Shown here: positions 43,192-52,051 of the stretch, piece after piece
Layout of the letters: the number at the start of each line of letters is the position of its first letter
How positions within the stretch are numbered: the first letter of the stretch is position 1
Assembly (NCBI GenBank): GCA_002366565.1
Contig: DFBJ01000009.1
Location: forward strand, 310,001-374,000
Direction: 5' to 3'
From: Bacteriovoracaceae bacterium UBA3083
Lineage (GTDB): Bacteria; Bdellovibrionota; Bacteriovoracia; Bacteriovoracales; Bacteriovoracaceae
DNA: 64,000 nt
The notes under the pieces: generated by a model
What the model was told of the DNA's origin: nothing
Database searches by the model: none
The model's input: the letters and a program-made list of their open reading frames with translations, nothing else
Translations under genes and position numbers: made by a program

Positions 43192-43217
43192 AAAGGGCCA
43201 TTCATAGGCCCTTTTTT
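43192..43217. terminator. Bidirectional intrinsic terminator
   Basis: AAAGGGCC-ATTCATA-GGCCCTTTTTT between two convergent genes. Confidence 0.85.
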
Positions 43218-43226
43218 ATATTATAT

Positions 43227-44135
43227 TTACTTAGTAATTTTAAAGGTTGTCTGAAAGCCTAGATGATCTGAGAGAGAATCTGCATTCTTATTAAATACTA
43301 AAGAGCCTGTAAGTGGTGTAGCGCCGTTTACACCAAAGATACGGTCTAAGACTCCCTCTGGATGTGTATCTTGTAAGAACTTATCTTGAACCTCTGTATA
43401 TACACTCTTAGGCCATACCTTTTCTCTGATCTCTTGCCATATCTTTAATTGAATAGAGCCTCTCGTAGCGAAGTTAAAGTCTCCTCCTACTATTGAAGGA
43501 AGTCCTCTCGAATGCTCTTTTATCCACAGCTTTAATTGCTTGAGTTGATCAATTCGTTGCTTGGTATACTTTTCTTTACCATAATTTGCCACTAGGTGAG
43601 TGGTCGCAAGAAAGACTTTCTTTCCACGAATATTAATCACCACTCCAACTGCTCCCTTCATGACAGCAATCTCTCCATCCCAGAAAGAATCCTCATTACC
43701 ATTAACTTGAAACTCTAGTTTTGAATAAACTTGATTCTGCTCAAATGGAAACTTACTAAGAATCATAAGGCCTGAGTCATAGCCTAGACCTGGACTAATA
43801 AATACACTTAGAAGGCTAGAAATGGTTCTTAGAACTGTGCTACCTATGGATCCACTCTCTACTCTTTTATAGAGTCCAACGCCTGTATCAATATCTAGAG
43901 AGTAGGGGAAATTACAGTCTTTTAATATCTCTCTATATTCTCTTACCCAGACTTCTTGAAGAAAAATGACATCGGACTGAGATCTTTTAATCTCGTCACA
44001 TATTCTCTCTACTCTTGATGTTTCAAGTAGAGGCACAAGGGCATTAATATTAAATGTTGAGACCGTTATCTTAGAGGCAAGAGTGCTTTGAGATAAAGTG
44101 ATAAAAATAGCAGCTACTAAAGTTTTAAACTTCAA
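43227..44135 (-). CDS. Secreted endonuclease/exonuclease/phosphatase family protein
   Basis: 302 aa with signal peptide (MKFKTLVAAIFITLSQSTLA). The EEP fold is evident: TFNINAL, the catalytic Glu in VIFLQEVW (about residues 54-61), TTHLVANYG, GGDFNFATRG and the terminal SDHLGFQT (catalytic Asp-His). Length and secretion resemble bacterial neutral sphingomyelinases and secreted DNases; the substrate may be lipid or DNA. In a predator a secreted nuclease or phospholipase could act on prey (inference). Confidence 0.86.
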   Translation of the reverse strand: MKFKTLVAAIFITLSQSTLASKITVSTFNINALVPLLETSRVERICDEIKRSQSDVIFLQEVWVREYREILKDCNFPYSLDIDTGVGLYKRVESGSIGSTVLRTISSLLSVFISPGLGYDSGLMILSKFPFEQNQVYSKLEFQVNGNEDSFWDGEIAVMKGAVGVVINIRGKKVFLATTHLVANYGKEKYTKQRIDQLKQLKLWIKEHSRGLPSIVGGDFNFATRGSIQLKIWQEIREKVWPKSVYTEVQDKFLQDTHPEGVLDRIFGVNGATPLTGSLVFNKNADSLSDHLGFQTTFKITK

Positions 44136-44205
44136 TACTTCTCCCTTAAAAACTACAGCTTTTATTAAAACATTAGAGAGCTAATATTGTCTTGAATTAT
44201 TGGTG

Positions 44206-44279
44206 TCCCAGCGTGAGATAACCTTTTATATAATTAAAACAGATACTTATTTCTAATGAAAGTATCCCACTGTGAGATA
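44206..44279. repeat. Two direct copies of a 15-mer upstream of the EEP gene
   Basis: TCCCAGCGTGAGATA (44206-44220) and TCCCACTGTGAGATA (44265-44279), 59 bp apart and 70-145 bp upstream of the minus-strand EEP gene start. They could be a regulator's binding sites; no function shown. Confidence 0.4.
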
Positions 44280-44349
44280 GAAATGCATCACGGTGGAATG
44301 CTCATTACAAGAATGGTGGGACGTAGCGAGTTTAAACACACTCGCCACT

Positions 44350-45102
44350 CTATTTTGGAATTGCTCTTATCCTAGCTGCAAATACAATCTTCCCATCACT
44401 TTTTCTGATTCCTTTGTAGAAAGACTCTAAGTAAGGGGCATTGCTTGTATCGTCACTTATTGAATAGATATCAATTAGTTCTCCTAGACGAGCTTCTGAG
44501 ATGAAGTTTATATCAAAGTCTAATAGCTTCATTGATCTATGAAACTCTAGAGGAATAGTATCTAGAATCCACTGAGAGTACTTCGTATTGTTTACATGAT
44601 TGTTCATATCTAAGTCACTATTTCTAACTTCAATAGTTTTCTTAAGAGTGGCGGTCTCTGGAACTAGTACTTTTTCAGGTTCAAAGTCTAGAACATCACT
44701 TGGGCACGCCTTTTGGATCTCATCTCCTAGGTCTGCTCTGACTGGTTTTCTCGTATTCCCATCGATAACCATATAAGTAGTGACACATTCACCGATCTTT
44801 TTGTCATTTAGAAAGATTTCAAAATCTCTATTTGCCTTTAAACCATTTGCCCCTCTAGGCCATGTCCTAACATTGACTACATCTTGCCAAGTAGGCCAAT
44901 GATCCATTTTTAGCCTCTGTTGAGTCAATACCCAAAAGGAGTTACTCTTTGCCATGTACTCAAAGCCAAGCCCAAGTAGCTCTGCATGTATTGTGGAAAC
45001 ATCTTGTAGAATTCCAAGCATGCCAAAGAGGCCAAGGTGTTTATTAATATTTATATTTATACTATTAACACTATATTCTTTTTCAAAAATTATATCTTTC
45101 AT
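44350..45102 (-). CDS. Acyl-ACP thioesterase (FatA/FatB-like)
   Basis: 250 aa, double hot-dog fold of acyl-ACP thioesterases. N-terminal domain: EKEYSVNSINININKHLGLFGMLGILQDVSTIHAE-type start, SFWVLTQQRLKM and VNVRTWPRGANGL. Second domain: VRNSDLDMNNHVNNTKYSQW (about residues 167-186) containing the catalytic Asn and His. It releases free fatty acids from acyl-ACP. Single gene. Confidence 0.88.
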   Translation of the reverse strand: MKDIIFEKEYSVNSINININKHLGLFGMLGILQDVSTIHAELLGLGFEYMAKSNSFWVLTQQRLKMDHWPTWQDVVNVRTWPRGANGLKANRDFEIFLNDKKIGECVTTYMVIDGNTRKPVRADLGDEIQKACPSDVLDFEPEKVLVPETATLKKTIEVRNSDLDMNNHVNNTKYSQWILDTIPLEFHRSMKLLDFDINFISEARLGELIDIYSISDDTSNAPYLESFYKGIRKSDGKIVFAARIRAIPK

Positions 45103-45235
45103 TATTAGCCTTTAAAGTTAGTGAAAATAACCCAATACAATCAATGTCTAAAAAGTTCTTATGATTTGAATTCTATTATTAAATAGTTCTCATTTCTATT
45201 TTGCATTACAAGGGAAGGGGATTCATCTTGAAAAA

Positions 45236-45260
45236 CTAGACCCTAAAAAATAGGGTCTAG
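45236..45260 (-). terminator. acnB terminator
   Basis: CTAGACCCTA-AAAAA-TAGGGTCTAG perfect 10-bp stem 15 bp past the acnB stop. Confidence 0.72.
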
Positions 45261-45274
45261 TATTGGTCTTAAAA

Positions 45275-48028
45275 TTATTTAATTGGTGGAGCGTAGCTAG
45301 TTAGGTTAATTCCTTTAACTGCTGCTTTGTACTCATCCATGTTAGGAGTTCTTCCAAGAATTGAAGAAAGTACAACTACTGGAGTTGAAGCAAGTAGTGA
45401 TTCACCTTTTTTCTCATCTGAATCTTCAACAACTCTACCTTGGAATAAACGAGTAGATGTTGCCATCACTGTATCACCCTTTTCAGCTTTTTCTTGGTTA
45501 CCCATACATAGGTTACAACCAGGTCTCTCTAAGTACATTGTGTTCTTGTACTTTGTACGAGCTTCAGCTTTTGGATTAGTGTCGTCAAACTCAAACCCTG
45601 AGTACTTAGTTAACGTTTCCCAGTCTCCTTCAGCTTTAAGTTCATCGATGATGTTGTAAGTTGGTGGAGCAACTACTAGAGGAGCCTTGAATTCAACTTT
45701 ACCATTTTGCTCTTCGATGTTTTTAAGCATCTTAGCAAGAATCTGAAGATCTCCCTTATGAACCATACAAGATCCAATAAACCCAAGATCAACTTTTCTC
45801 TCACCTTTGTAGTAAGAAACAGGTCTGATTGTATCGTGAGTGTATCTCTTAGATACGTCTTCGTTATTAACATCTGGATCTGCAATCATAGGCTCAACGA
45901 TTTGATCAAGGTCTACGATAAACTCTGCTGAGTATTTTGCATTGTCATCAGGCTTAAGAGCTGTGTTCTTACCAGATTTAATTTCTTCAATTCTCTTATT
46001 TGCTTTATCAACAAGTCCTTGAAGAACTTTCTTATCGTTGTCCATTCCTTTTTCAATCATGATCTGAATTCTTGATTTAGAAATCTCAAGAGACTCAATT
46101 AAAGTAGCATCTTCAGAGATACAGATTGATGCTTTCGCTTTCATTTCTGCAGTCCAGTCAGTGAATACAAATGCTTGGTCAGCAAGAAGAGTTCCTAAGT
46201 GAACTTCAATAATCTTACCTTGGAAAATGTTATCTCCAAATTGCTTTAACATCTGTGCTTGTGTTGCGTGAACAACATCACGGAAGTCCATATGATCTTT
46301 AAGAGTACCTTTGAAGGATACCTTAACTGATTGAGGAATTGGCATAGAAGCTTCACCAGTAGCTAGTGCAAGAGCAACAGTTCCTGAGTCAGCACCAAAG
46401 GCAACACCTTTAGACATTCTTGTATGTGAGTCACCACCAATAGTGATATCCCAGTCATCAACTGTAATATCGTTAAGTACCTTGTGAATAACGTCAGTCA
46501 TTGCAGGGTATTTCTTTTGAGGATCTCTTGCTGTGATAAGTCCAAACTTATTCATGAAGTTCATTAGTCTTGGAATATTTGCTTGAGCTTTAGCATCCCA
46601 AACTGAAGCTGTGTGACAACCTGATTGGTAACCAGCATCTAGAGTTGGTGCAATAACTGTTGCGGCCATTGACTCAAGTTCCTGTGAAGTCATAAGACCT
46701 GTAGTATCTTGAGAACCTACGATATTAACTTGAACTCTAACATTTGAACCTGCGTGAAGAGTCTTACCTGAACCACCTAAAAGGTTCTTGTTAAAGATCT
46801 TTTCTACAGCTGTTAGTCCTTGTCCTTCGTGAGAGATTTCTTTTGATGGAGCGTAAGCAGACTTAACTTCTTGACCTAATACTTCACAAGCAAGTGTTTG
46901 AAGCTTTTTACCAAATACAACAGCATATGATCCACCAGCTTTCATGAATTCAAGCTTTTGTGGAGTAAGAGAAGCTGACATGTCGATTAGCTCTTTATCT
47001 CCATTGTATAGTTTCTTCTTCTTTGTATTAATTGTAAGAACAGTACCTGTTGCAACAGAGTAAACTTCTTCAAGCTCTGGGTCACCGTTCTTATCTAGAA
47101 CAGTATTACCTGAAGCATCTACTTTCTTTTTCCAGTTCTTAAGGTCAATTCCAATCCCACCAGTAACATCAACTGTAGTTAAGAAGATTGGTGCGATACC
47201 ATTTGTTCCAGCTACAACTGGAGCAATATTAATAAATGGTACATATGGAGAAGCTTGCTTTCCTGTCCATAGAGCAACGTTGTTTACTCCTGACATTCTA
47301 GAAGAACCAACTCCCATTGTTCCTTTTTCAGCTACAAGCATAACTCTCTTATCTGGGTTAGCTTTCTTAAGCTCTTCGATTTCTTGTTGAGCTTCTGGAG
47401 TGATTAGACACTTACCATGAAGTTCACGGTCTGAACGAGAGTGGGCCTGGTTACCTGGAGAGAGAAGGTCAGTTGAGATATCTCCTGTTCCTGCAACATA
47501 TGTAATAACTTTGATTTCTTCTTCAACTTCTGGAAGCTTTGTGAAGAATTCTGCCTTTGCATAACTTTCAAGGATATCCTTAGCAATTGCATTTCCGGCC
47601 TTGAATGCATTTTCTAATCTAGTAGTGTCTGCGTGGTATAGGAATACTTGTGTCTTTAGAACTTCACCAGCTTCTTTAGCTGTTGCTTGGTCATCACCAA
47701 GAGCAAGGTCTAGTAGAGCTTCAATTGAAGGTCCACCTTTCATGTGAGAAAGAAGTTCAAAAGCAAATTCTTTTGTAATCTCTGCTACAGTTTCTTTACC
47801 TAGGATAATATCTTTTAGGAATTGTGCTTTATTAGCTGCTGCGCTAGTCGTTCCCGGTAGCGTGTTATAAATAAAGAACTTAAGAGATTCTTCTCTATGC
47901 TTATGAGTTGTGTCTTTGATTTGCTCAATAATAACTTTTATTAAGTCTGCGCCATCAATTGGCTTTGGGTTTAACCCTTCTAATTTTCTGTCTTCAATCT
48001 CTTTTAAGTAATCTTCGTACAAGTTCAT
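45275..48028 (-). CDS. acnB: Aconitate hydratase B / 2-methylisocitrate dehydratase
   Basis: 917 aa, AcnB architecture: N-terminal HEAT-like domain (MNLYEDYLKEIEDRKLEGLNPKPIDG-type start), swivelling domain 4 early in the chain, then the 3-domain Fe-S core. [4Fe-4S] ligands are seen at IGSCMVHKGD and CNLCMGNQ; substrate-site parts include SGCHTASVWD and GGDSHTRMSKG. Interconverts citrate and isocitrate in the TCA cycle. It is somewhat longer than E. coli AcnB (865 aa). Monocistronic with its own terminator. Confidence 0.95.
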   Translation of the reverse strand: MNLYEDYLKEIEDRKLEGLNPKPIDGADLIKVIIEQIKDTTHKHREESLKFFIYNTLPGTTSAAANKAQFLKDIILGKETVAEITKEFAFELLSHMKGGPSIEALLDLALGDDQATAKEAGEVLKTQVFLYHADTTRLENAFKAGNAIAKDILESYAKAEFFTKLPEVEEEIKVITYVAGTGDISTDLLSPGNQAHSRSDRELHGKCLITPEAQQEIEELKKANPDKRVMLVAEKGTMGVGSSRMSGVNNVALWTGKQASPYVPFINIAPVVAGTNGIAPIFLTTVDVTGGIGIDLKNWKKKVDASGNTVLDKNGDPELEEVYSVATGTVLTINTKKKKLYNGDKELIDMSASLTPQKLEFMKAGGSYAVVFGKKLQTLACEVLGQEVKSAYAPSKEISHEGQGLTAVEKIFNKNLLGGSGKTLHAGSNVRVQVNIVGSQDTTGLMTSQELESMAATVIAPTLDAGYQSGCHTASVWDAKAQANIPRLMNFMNKFGLITARDPQKKYPAMTDVIHKVLNDITVDDWDITIGGDSHTRMSKGVAFGADSGTVALALATGEASMPIPQSVKVSFKGTLKDHMDFRDVVHATQAQMLKQFGDNIFQGKIIEVHLGTLLADQAFVFTDWTAEMKAKASICISEDATLIESLEISKSRIQIMIEKGMDNDKKVLQGLVDKANKRIEEIKSGKNTALKPDDNAKYSAEFIVDLDQIVEPMIADPDVNNEDVSKRYTHDTIRPVSYYKGERKVDLGFIGSCMVHKGDLQILAKMLKNIEEQNGKVEFKAPLVVAPPTYNIIDELKAEGDWETLTKYSGFEFDDTNPKAEARTKYKNTMYLERPGCNLCMGNQEKAEKGDTVMATSTRLFQGRVVEDSDEKKGESLLASTPVVVLSSILGRTPNMDEYKAAVKGINLTSYAPPIK

Positions 48029-48245
48029 AGATCTTCCATGTTAAGATGCGTTATATATTGTTTAATAATTTAGATTTAGAATAGTCGTACTCTACCATAG
48101 AGCAGGATAGTCGTAAAATATTTCAGATGAAATTGAGCTCTGATTAGCTAAATTTTGATGCTGTTTATCCTTTTTGACCGTAGCGTCACTAAAGGGAAGA
48201 TTGAACAATTGAATAAACTCAATATTTTTTAAATAGGGAAGGGAA

Positions 48246-48272
48246 GAAAAAGGACCCTTAGCTAGGGTCCTT
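48246..48272 (-). terminator. Intrinsic terminator of the L,D-transpeptidase gene
   Basis: On the minus strand AAGGACCCT-AGCTA-AGGGTCCTT is followed by TTT; 13 bp after the stop. Confidence 0.82.
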
Positions 48273-48284
48273 GGTAATGCTTTC

Positions 48285-49127
48285 TTATTGTCTCTTACTT
48301 ACTTTGAGTCTTGCTTTAGTCGAAAGACGTTGTCTTTCTGTGTAGCGAGTTTCAACAGTGAAGTTTCTCTTTACGTGTCTAGCAAGGAAGTTCATTTTCT
48401 TAGCTTCAATAAACTTGAGACGAGTACAACCGTGTGATCCTACGCTTCCATCTACATACTTAGAAGCGTGAAATGCAACGCCTAGGTGATAGAATGTTGC
48501 CCATGGCATGTCTTCATTTTCTGAGTTTCTATAGTGATCCATTACAAAGTAACCAGTCACTCTATCAGTAACTTTTCCACCAAGACCCATCTCTCCATCT
48601 TTTTGAAGGTGGAAATGGCCTTTGCTGTTTTGATTCTTCATTGGAGTTGTTTGGTAAACGTATAAAGACTCAGGAGTATAGTCTCCACCTGAACCGTCAT
48701 ACCAAGGTGTACCTGGAGTTGTTACCCATGTTGCTACGTGGTTACCAGTGTACTGATCACCATTTATATAAACATAAGCACGGTAGCACATTTCAGACTT
48801 ACAAGATCCATAGTCTGGAGCTTCTCTATCTAGTTTTGCATCTGTCACAACAACGTGAACGCTGTTAATACCTCTGAAGCTATAAGTCGCATCATCATTT
48901 TGAGTCGAGTAGTATCCTAGGTCATCTTTGTAACCCATGTAGCCTTTAGAGTTACATCCATTTAGGTCACCAAGTAGGTGTCCTTCCATTTTCTTTTGAA
49001 CTTTATCACATGTCTTTACCCACTTTGGTCTAAATCCAAATCTGTAATCAGAGAAAAGCGCCATTGATGTATTAGATATTGCAAATAATACGAATGCTGT
49101 TGCTGCTAGCTTAAATGTTTTTAACAT
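48285..49127 (-). CDS. Secreted L,D-transpeptidase (YkuD-type)
   Basis: 280 aa, signal peptide MLKTFKLAATAFVLFAISNTSMA. The YkuD catalytic motif is visible near the C-terminus: GVAFHASKYVDGSVGSHGCTRL, with the conserved His and the Ser-His-Gly-Cys-Thr-Arg active site (nucleophile Cys). It forms 3-3 cross-links or modifies peptidoglycan; in Bdellovibrio-like predators many such enzymes remodel prey wall. The mature N-terminal domain has Cys pairs. Confidence 0.87.
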   Translation of the reverse strand: MLKTFKLAATAFVLFAISNTSMALFSDYRFGFRPKWVKTCDKVQKKMEGHLLGDLNGCNSKGYMGYKDDLGYYSTQNDDATYSFRGINSVHVVVTDAKLDREAPDYGSCKSEMCYRAYVYINGDQYTGNHVATWVTTPGTPWYDGSGGDYTPESLYVYQTTPMKNQNSKGHFHLQKDGEMGLGGKVTDRVTGYFVMDHYRNSENEDMPWATFYHLGVAFHASKYVDGSVGSHGCTRLKFIEAKKMNFLARHVKRNFTVETRYTERQRLSTKARLKVSKRQ

Positions 49128-49371
49128 TGAGAATCCTTATATTAAAAATTTGTACAGATTAATTATCAATGCTTTCATGTATTGCTAAGGAGAATCTCTT
49201 AGACGGCCAATAGCATGAAAAAACTATAAGGTTCAATGTCAACTTTTAGGTAGTTAGCTTTTTAGAAGTGTAGCCTTAATTGAAATGCTGATGTGTGTCA
49301 CGGGCGGGAGTTAAAAATCTTTGTCTGTTTATGATTTATGAAAATAGGGGAGAGTGTTCTATTGAGAAGAA

Positions 49372-49407
49372 TGAGAGTGAGTATCTGTGGCGTAATACTC
49401 ACTCTCA
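49372..49407 (-). terminator. Terminator of the repeat-protein gene
   Basis: TGAGAGTGAGTAT-N10-ATACTCACTCTCA perfect 13-bp stem just downstream of the minus-strand stop. Confidence 0.75.
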
Positions 49408-49414
49408 GCTTTAA

Positions 49415-50743
49415 TTAATTAAGATAATAAGATGGAGGGCCCATCATTGAGTTACCTCCCATCATCGGATTGTTACCCATCATTGGGTTACTACTCATCG
49501 TTGAGTAAGCTGAGTTTCCATACATTGAATTGTTACCCAGCATTGAGTAACCAGGATTTCCATACATTGAGTTTCCACCCATCATCGAGTTACCACCCAT
49601 CATTGGATTGCTACCCATCATTGAATAGCTAGGATTTCCATACATTGAATTGCCACCCATTATTGAATAAGCAGAGCTTCCGTACATTGAATTATTGTTC
49701 ATCATTGAGTAGTTTGAGCTTCCATACATTGGGTTACTACCAGTCAGTGAGTAACCTAAATTTCCGTACATTGAATTAGTACCCATCATTGAGTTTCCGT
49801 ACATTGAATTATTTCCCATCATCGAGTTTCCATACATTGAGTTGTTACCCATTATTGAATAACCTGTATTTCCATATAATGAGTTCTGAGATGAAAGAGG
49901 GTTAGAACCCATGATAAAAGAGCCAAGGCCATTACTTGATTGAGTTGAGCCCTGTCCTGAACGTTGATTCATACTGTATGGGTTTTGTTGTGAATACATA
50001 CTATATGATTGGTTGCTACTCGACGGTCTAGTTTGTGACATTGCAATAGAGCTTCTAGAGTTTGATCTACTAGGTTTTCTATCTTCTCTTTCGTCACTAT
50101 CGTCTTCATTTTTCTTTGAACGACTCATTTTTTTAGAGCTATCTTTCTCTCTATCTTTAGGTACAAATTGCTTCTTCTCTTCTTCTGTTAGTTCATCTTT
50201 TATACTAGAGAGTAATTCTTTTCTAAGCTCTGGATCACTAAGTGCCTTCTTTAAAGATTCATCTACTAACTGTTGAAGGTCAGTTATATTTTTTACAGAA
50301 TCTTTATGACCTTTAAAATTTTGAGGTGCACAGGCTACTGACTCGTTAGTTGGCCTTTCTTTTTTTGAAATAATCTTTTCAATGGCGACTAAGAATTCTT
50401 TATCAGATAGAACTTCTTCAACTTTTGGAGTTAACATCTTTGTCATCATTTCAGAAGAAGGTCTCTCTCTTCTAGGAGGTTCTTGATTAGAATTACCTTG
50501 TGGTCCTCTTTGAGGTCTTTTTTCCATAGACATTTTCTTTAATCTCTTTTCAATAAGAGAAACTACTTCAGAGTTATCTAGGAATTTCTCATCCCACTTA
50601 TCTCCAAGCATATTTTCCTGAAGTAGAACTTCACTCGCTATTGCCATGACCATTTGGTCCTGATCTTGGTCTCTTTGTTGTCCAAGACATATTGATGGGA
50701 TTAATAGGATGATCATTGCGATTAGTCTTACTTGGTTTCTCAT
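49415..50743 (-). CDS. Secreted Met/Asn/Gly/Tyr/Ser repeat protein
   Basis: I choose ATG 50743 (GAGAGGA upstream), giving 442 aa with signal peptide MRNQVRLIAMIILLIPSICLG. The N-terminal half is charged and helical (KKMSMEKRPQRGPQ, KDREKDSSKKMSRSKK). The last 190 residues are degenerate tandem repeats of about 8-16 residues built on NSMYGN, SMMGN and GYSMMG, with no charge. This is a low-complexity, prion-like or adhesive composition. No family recognised. Confidence 0.78.
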   Translation of the reverse strand: MRNQVRLIAMIILLIPSICLGQQRDQDQDQMVMAIASEVLLQENMLGDKWDEKFLDNSEVVSLIEKRLKKMSMEKRPQRGPQGNSNQEPPRRERPSSEMMTKMLTPKVEEVLSDKEFLVAIEKIISKKERPTNESVACAPQNFKGHKDSVKNITDLQQLVDESLKKALSDPELRKELLSSIKDELTEEEKKQFVPKDREKDSSKKMSRSKKNEDDSDEREDRKPSRSNSRSSIAMSQTRPSSSNQSYSMYSQQNPYSMNQRSGQGSTQSSNGLGSFIMGSNPLSSQNSLYGNTGYSIMGNNSMYGNSMMGNNSMYGNSMMGTNSMYGNLGYSLTGSNPMYGSSNYSMMNNNSMYGSSAYSIMGGNSMYGNPSYSMMGSNPMMGGNSMMGGNSMYGNPGYSMLGNNSMYGNSAYSTMSSNPMMGNNPMMGGNSMMGPPSYYLN

Positions 50744-51085
50744 TTGTTCCTCTCTTTTCTCTATATTGAAGGACAAATATGGTAAGAGTGTGGAAAGTCT
50801 ACTTCTAGTGTGAACCTATTATATTAAGAGGTTAGAAGGTTTTAGCAGTCACTTTGTAAAATTATGAGAAGAGGAGTTATTAAAGTCACAAACTTTCTTG
50901 ATCGTATCAATCAACTTTTAGTGAGTATTCATGCTCATTTCAGGCAAATAGTGACAGATAGTTGAGTCTGTTAATAAATATATAGAATTTATTGCCCCTT
51001 TGTAACTAACTGTAAAGAAGTACTTGTATGTATCACTCACATACCGATAGTAAGATGAAGTAGATATATAGAGAGGTTAACTTTA
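50744..51085. other. Divergent intergenic region
   Basis: 342 bp between the repeat-protein gene and the LysM gene. AT-rich, with no ORF or hairpin of note; presumably two divergent promoters. Confidence 0.4.
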
Positions 51086-52051
51086 ATGAAGAAGGGTTTT
51101 ATATTCACTACATTATTAAGTTGTACTGCGATTTATGGGAATACATATATTGTTAAGTCGGGAGATACATTATCTGATATTTTATATGAGAATGTTTCTG
51201 GAAGAGTATACGGAAAGTCAGGAAATTTAGCTAAATTTCTTAATCAAAATCCACATATTCAAAATCCTAACTTTTTACCTGTTGGTACTGAAATAAACCT
51301 AGATACATTTAGCCTAATTCAAACTGTTGCTATTACTAAGCAAGAGGAAGCTCCTCAGTTAACAGTACTCAAGGAAGAAACCTCTAGAGAGAAGACCCAT
51401 AAAGAGAGTAGGCAATCGCTTTCGGCACATTTAAATTTTAATTATGAAAGTATTAATGCTGTTGATAAATCAAGTAATGTAAATGGTATTACTAATTCAG
51501 ACTTAGGCGTTGGTCTATCCCTTGCGTGGAGACATAAGCTTAGTCCAAAATTATCTTTTTTATTTGATACAACTTTTAACAAATATAAATTTAAAGTTGC
51601 GAGTAATAAAAGCCTTGTTGAGGCCTCACAAACGAATCTATACGTAGGCACAGGAATTACATATTCTCAAAATGATAAGCATGAGTACTCACTTAGAGGA
51701 GGTCTGAGCGAGACTTTCTTTTTATCTACAAAAAATAATTCAACATTTGAAATTGATAAAGTTGTTCTTCCAAGTTTTGATGTTTCAGGTAAACATTCAC
51801 TGAAAAAGTTTAAGTCTGGGTATAGTATAGATGGAATGTGGAGTACAGGACTTGTACTTCCTGGTTCTCATGGAAGCTATGATTCAGAGCTTGGGACTTA
51901 TTGGAACTTAGGCGCAGGTTCTTTCTACAAAGATGATAGAAAATCATATGGGATATCATTTCAATATGGTCAAAAAAGTATTGAGACTAACTTTGTTGAG
52001 CAGACGACTAAAGATATAGGTGTTGGTTTGAATATGGGGTTTGACTTCTAA
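51086..52051 (+). CDS. LysM-domain outer-membrane beta-barrel protein
   Basis: 321 aa, signal peptide MKKGFIFTTLLSCTAIYG. An N-terminal LysM follows at once: YIVKSGDTLSDILY and FLPVGTEINLD (about residues 22-72). After a short linker (about 75-105) come alternating amphipathic strands ending in an aromatic residue (VGLNMGFDF), typical of an outer-membrane barrel. It may link barrel and peptidoglycan. The LamG lipoprotein gene starts on its stop codon (TAATG), an operon. Confidence 0.78.
   Translation: MKKGFIFTTLLSCTAIYGNTYIVKSGDTLSDILYENVSGRVYGKSGNLAKFLNQNPHIQNPNFLPVGTEINLDTFSLIQTVAITKQEEAPQLTVLKEETSREKTHKESRQSLSAHLNFNYESINAVDKSSNVNGITNSDLGVGLSLAWRHKLSPKLSFLFDTTFNKYKFKVASNKSLVEASQTNLYVGTGITYSQNDKHEYSLRGGLSETFFLSTKNNSTFEIDKVVLPSFDVSGKHSLKKFKSGYSIDGMWSTGLVLPGSHGSYDSELGTYWNLGAGSFYKDDRKSYGISFQYGQKSIETNFVEQTTKDIGVGLNMGFDF

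Noticed and set aside
49432..49632. Plus-strand frame opposite the MYGN repeats
   Set aside because: It mirrors the repeat of the minus-strand gene, which has the signal peptide, RBS and terminator.
50816..50821. TGAACC upstream of the LysM gene as another ECF promoter
   Set aside because: No CGTC-type -10 element follows at 15-17 bp.
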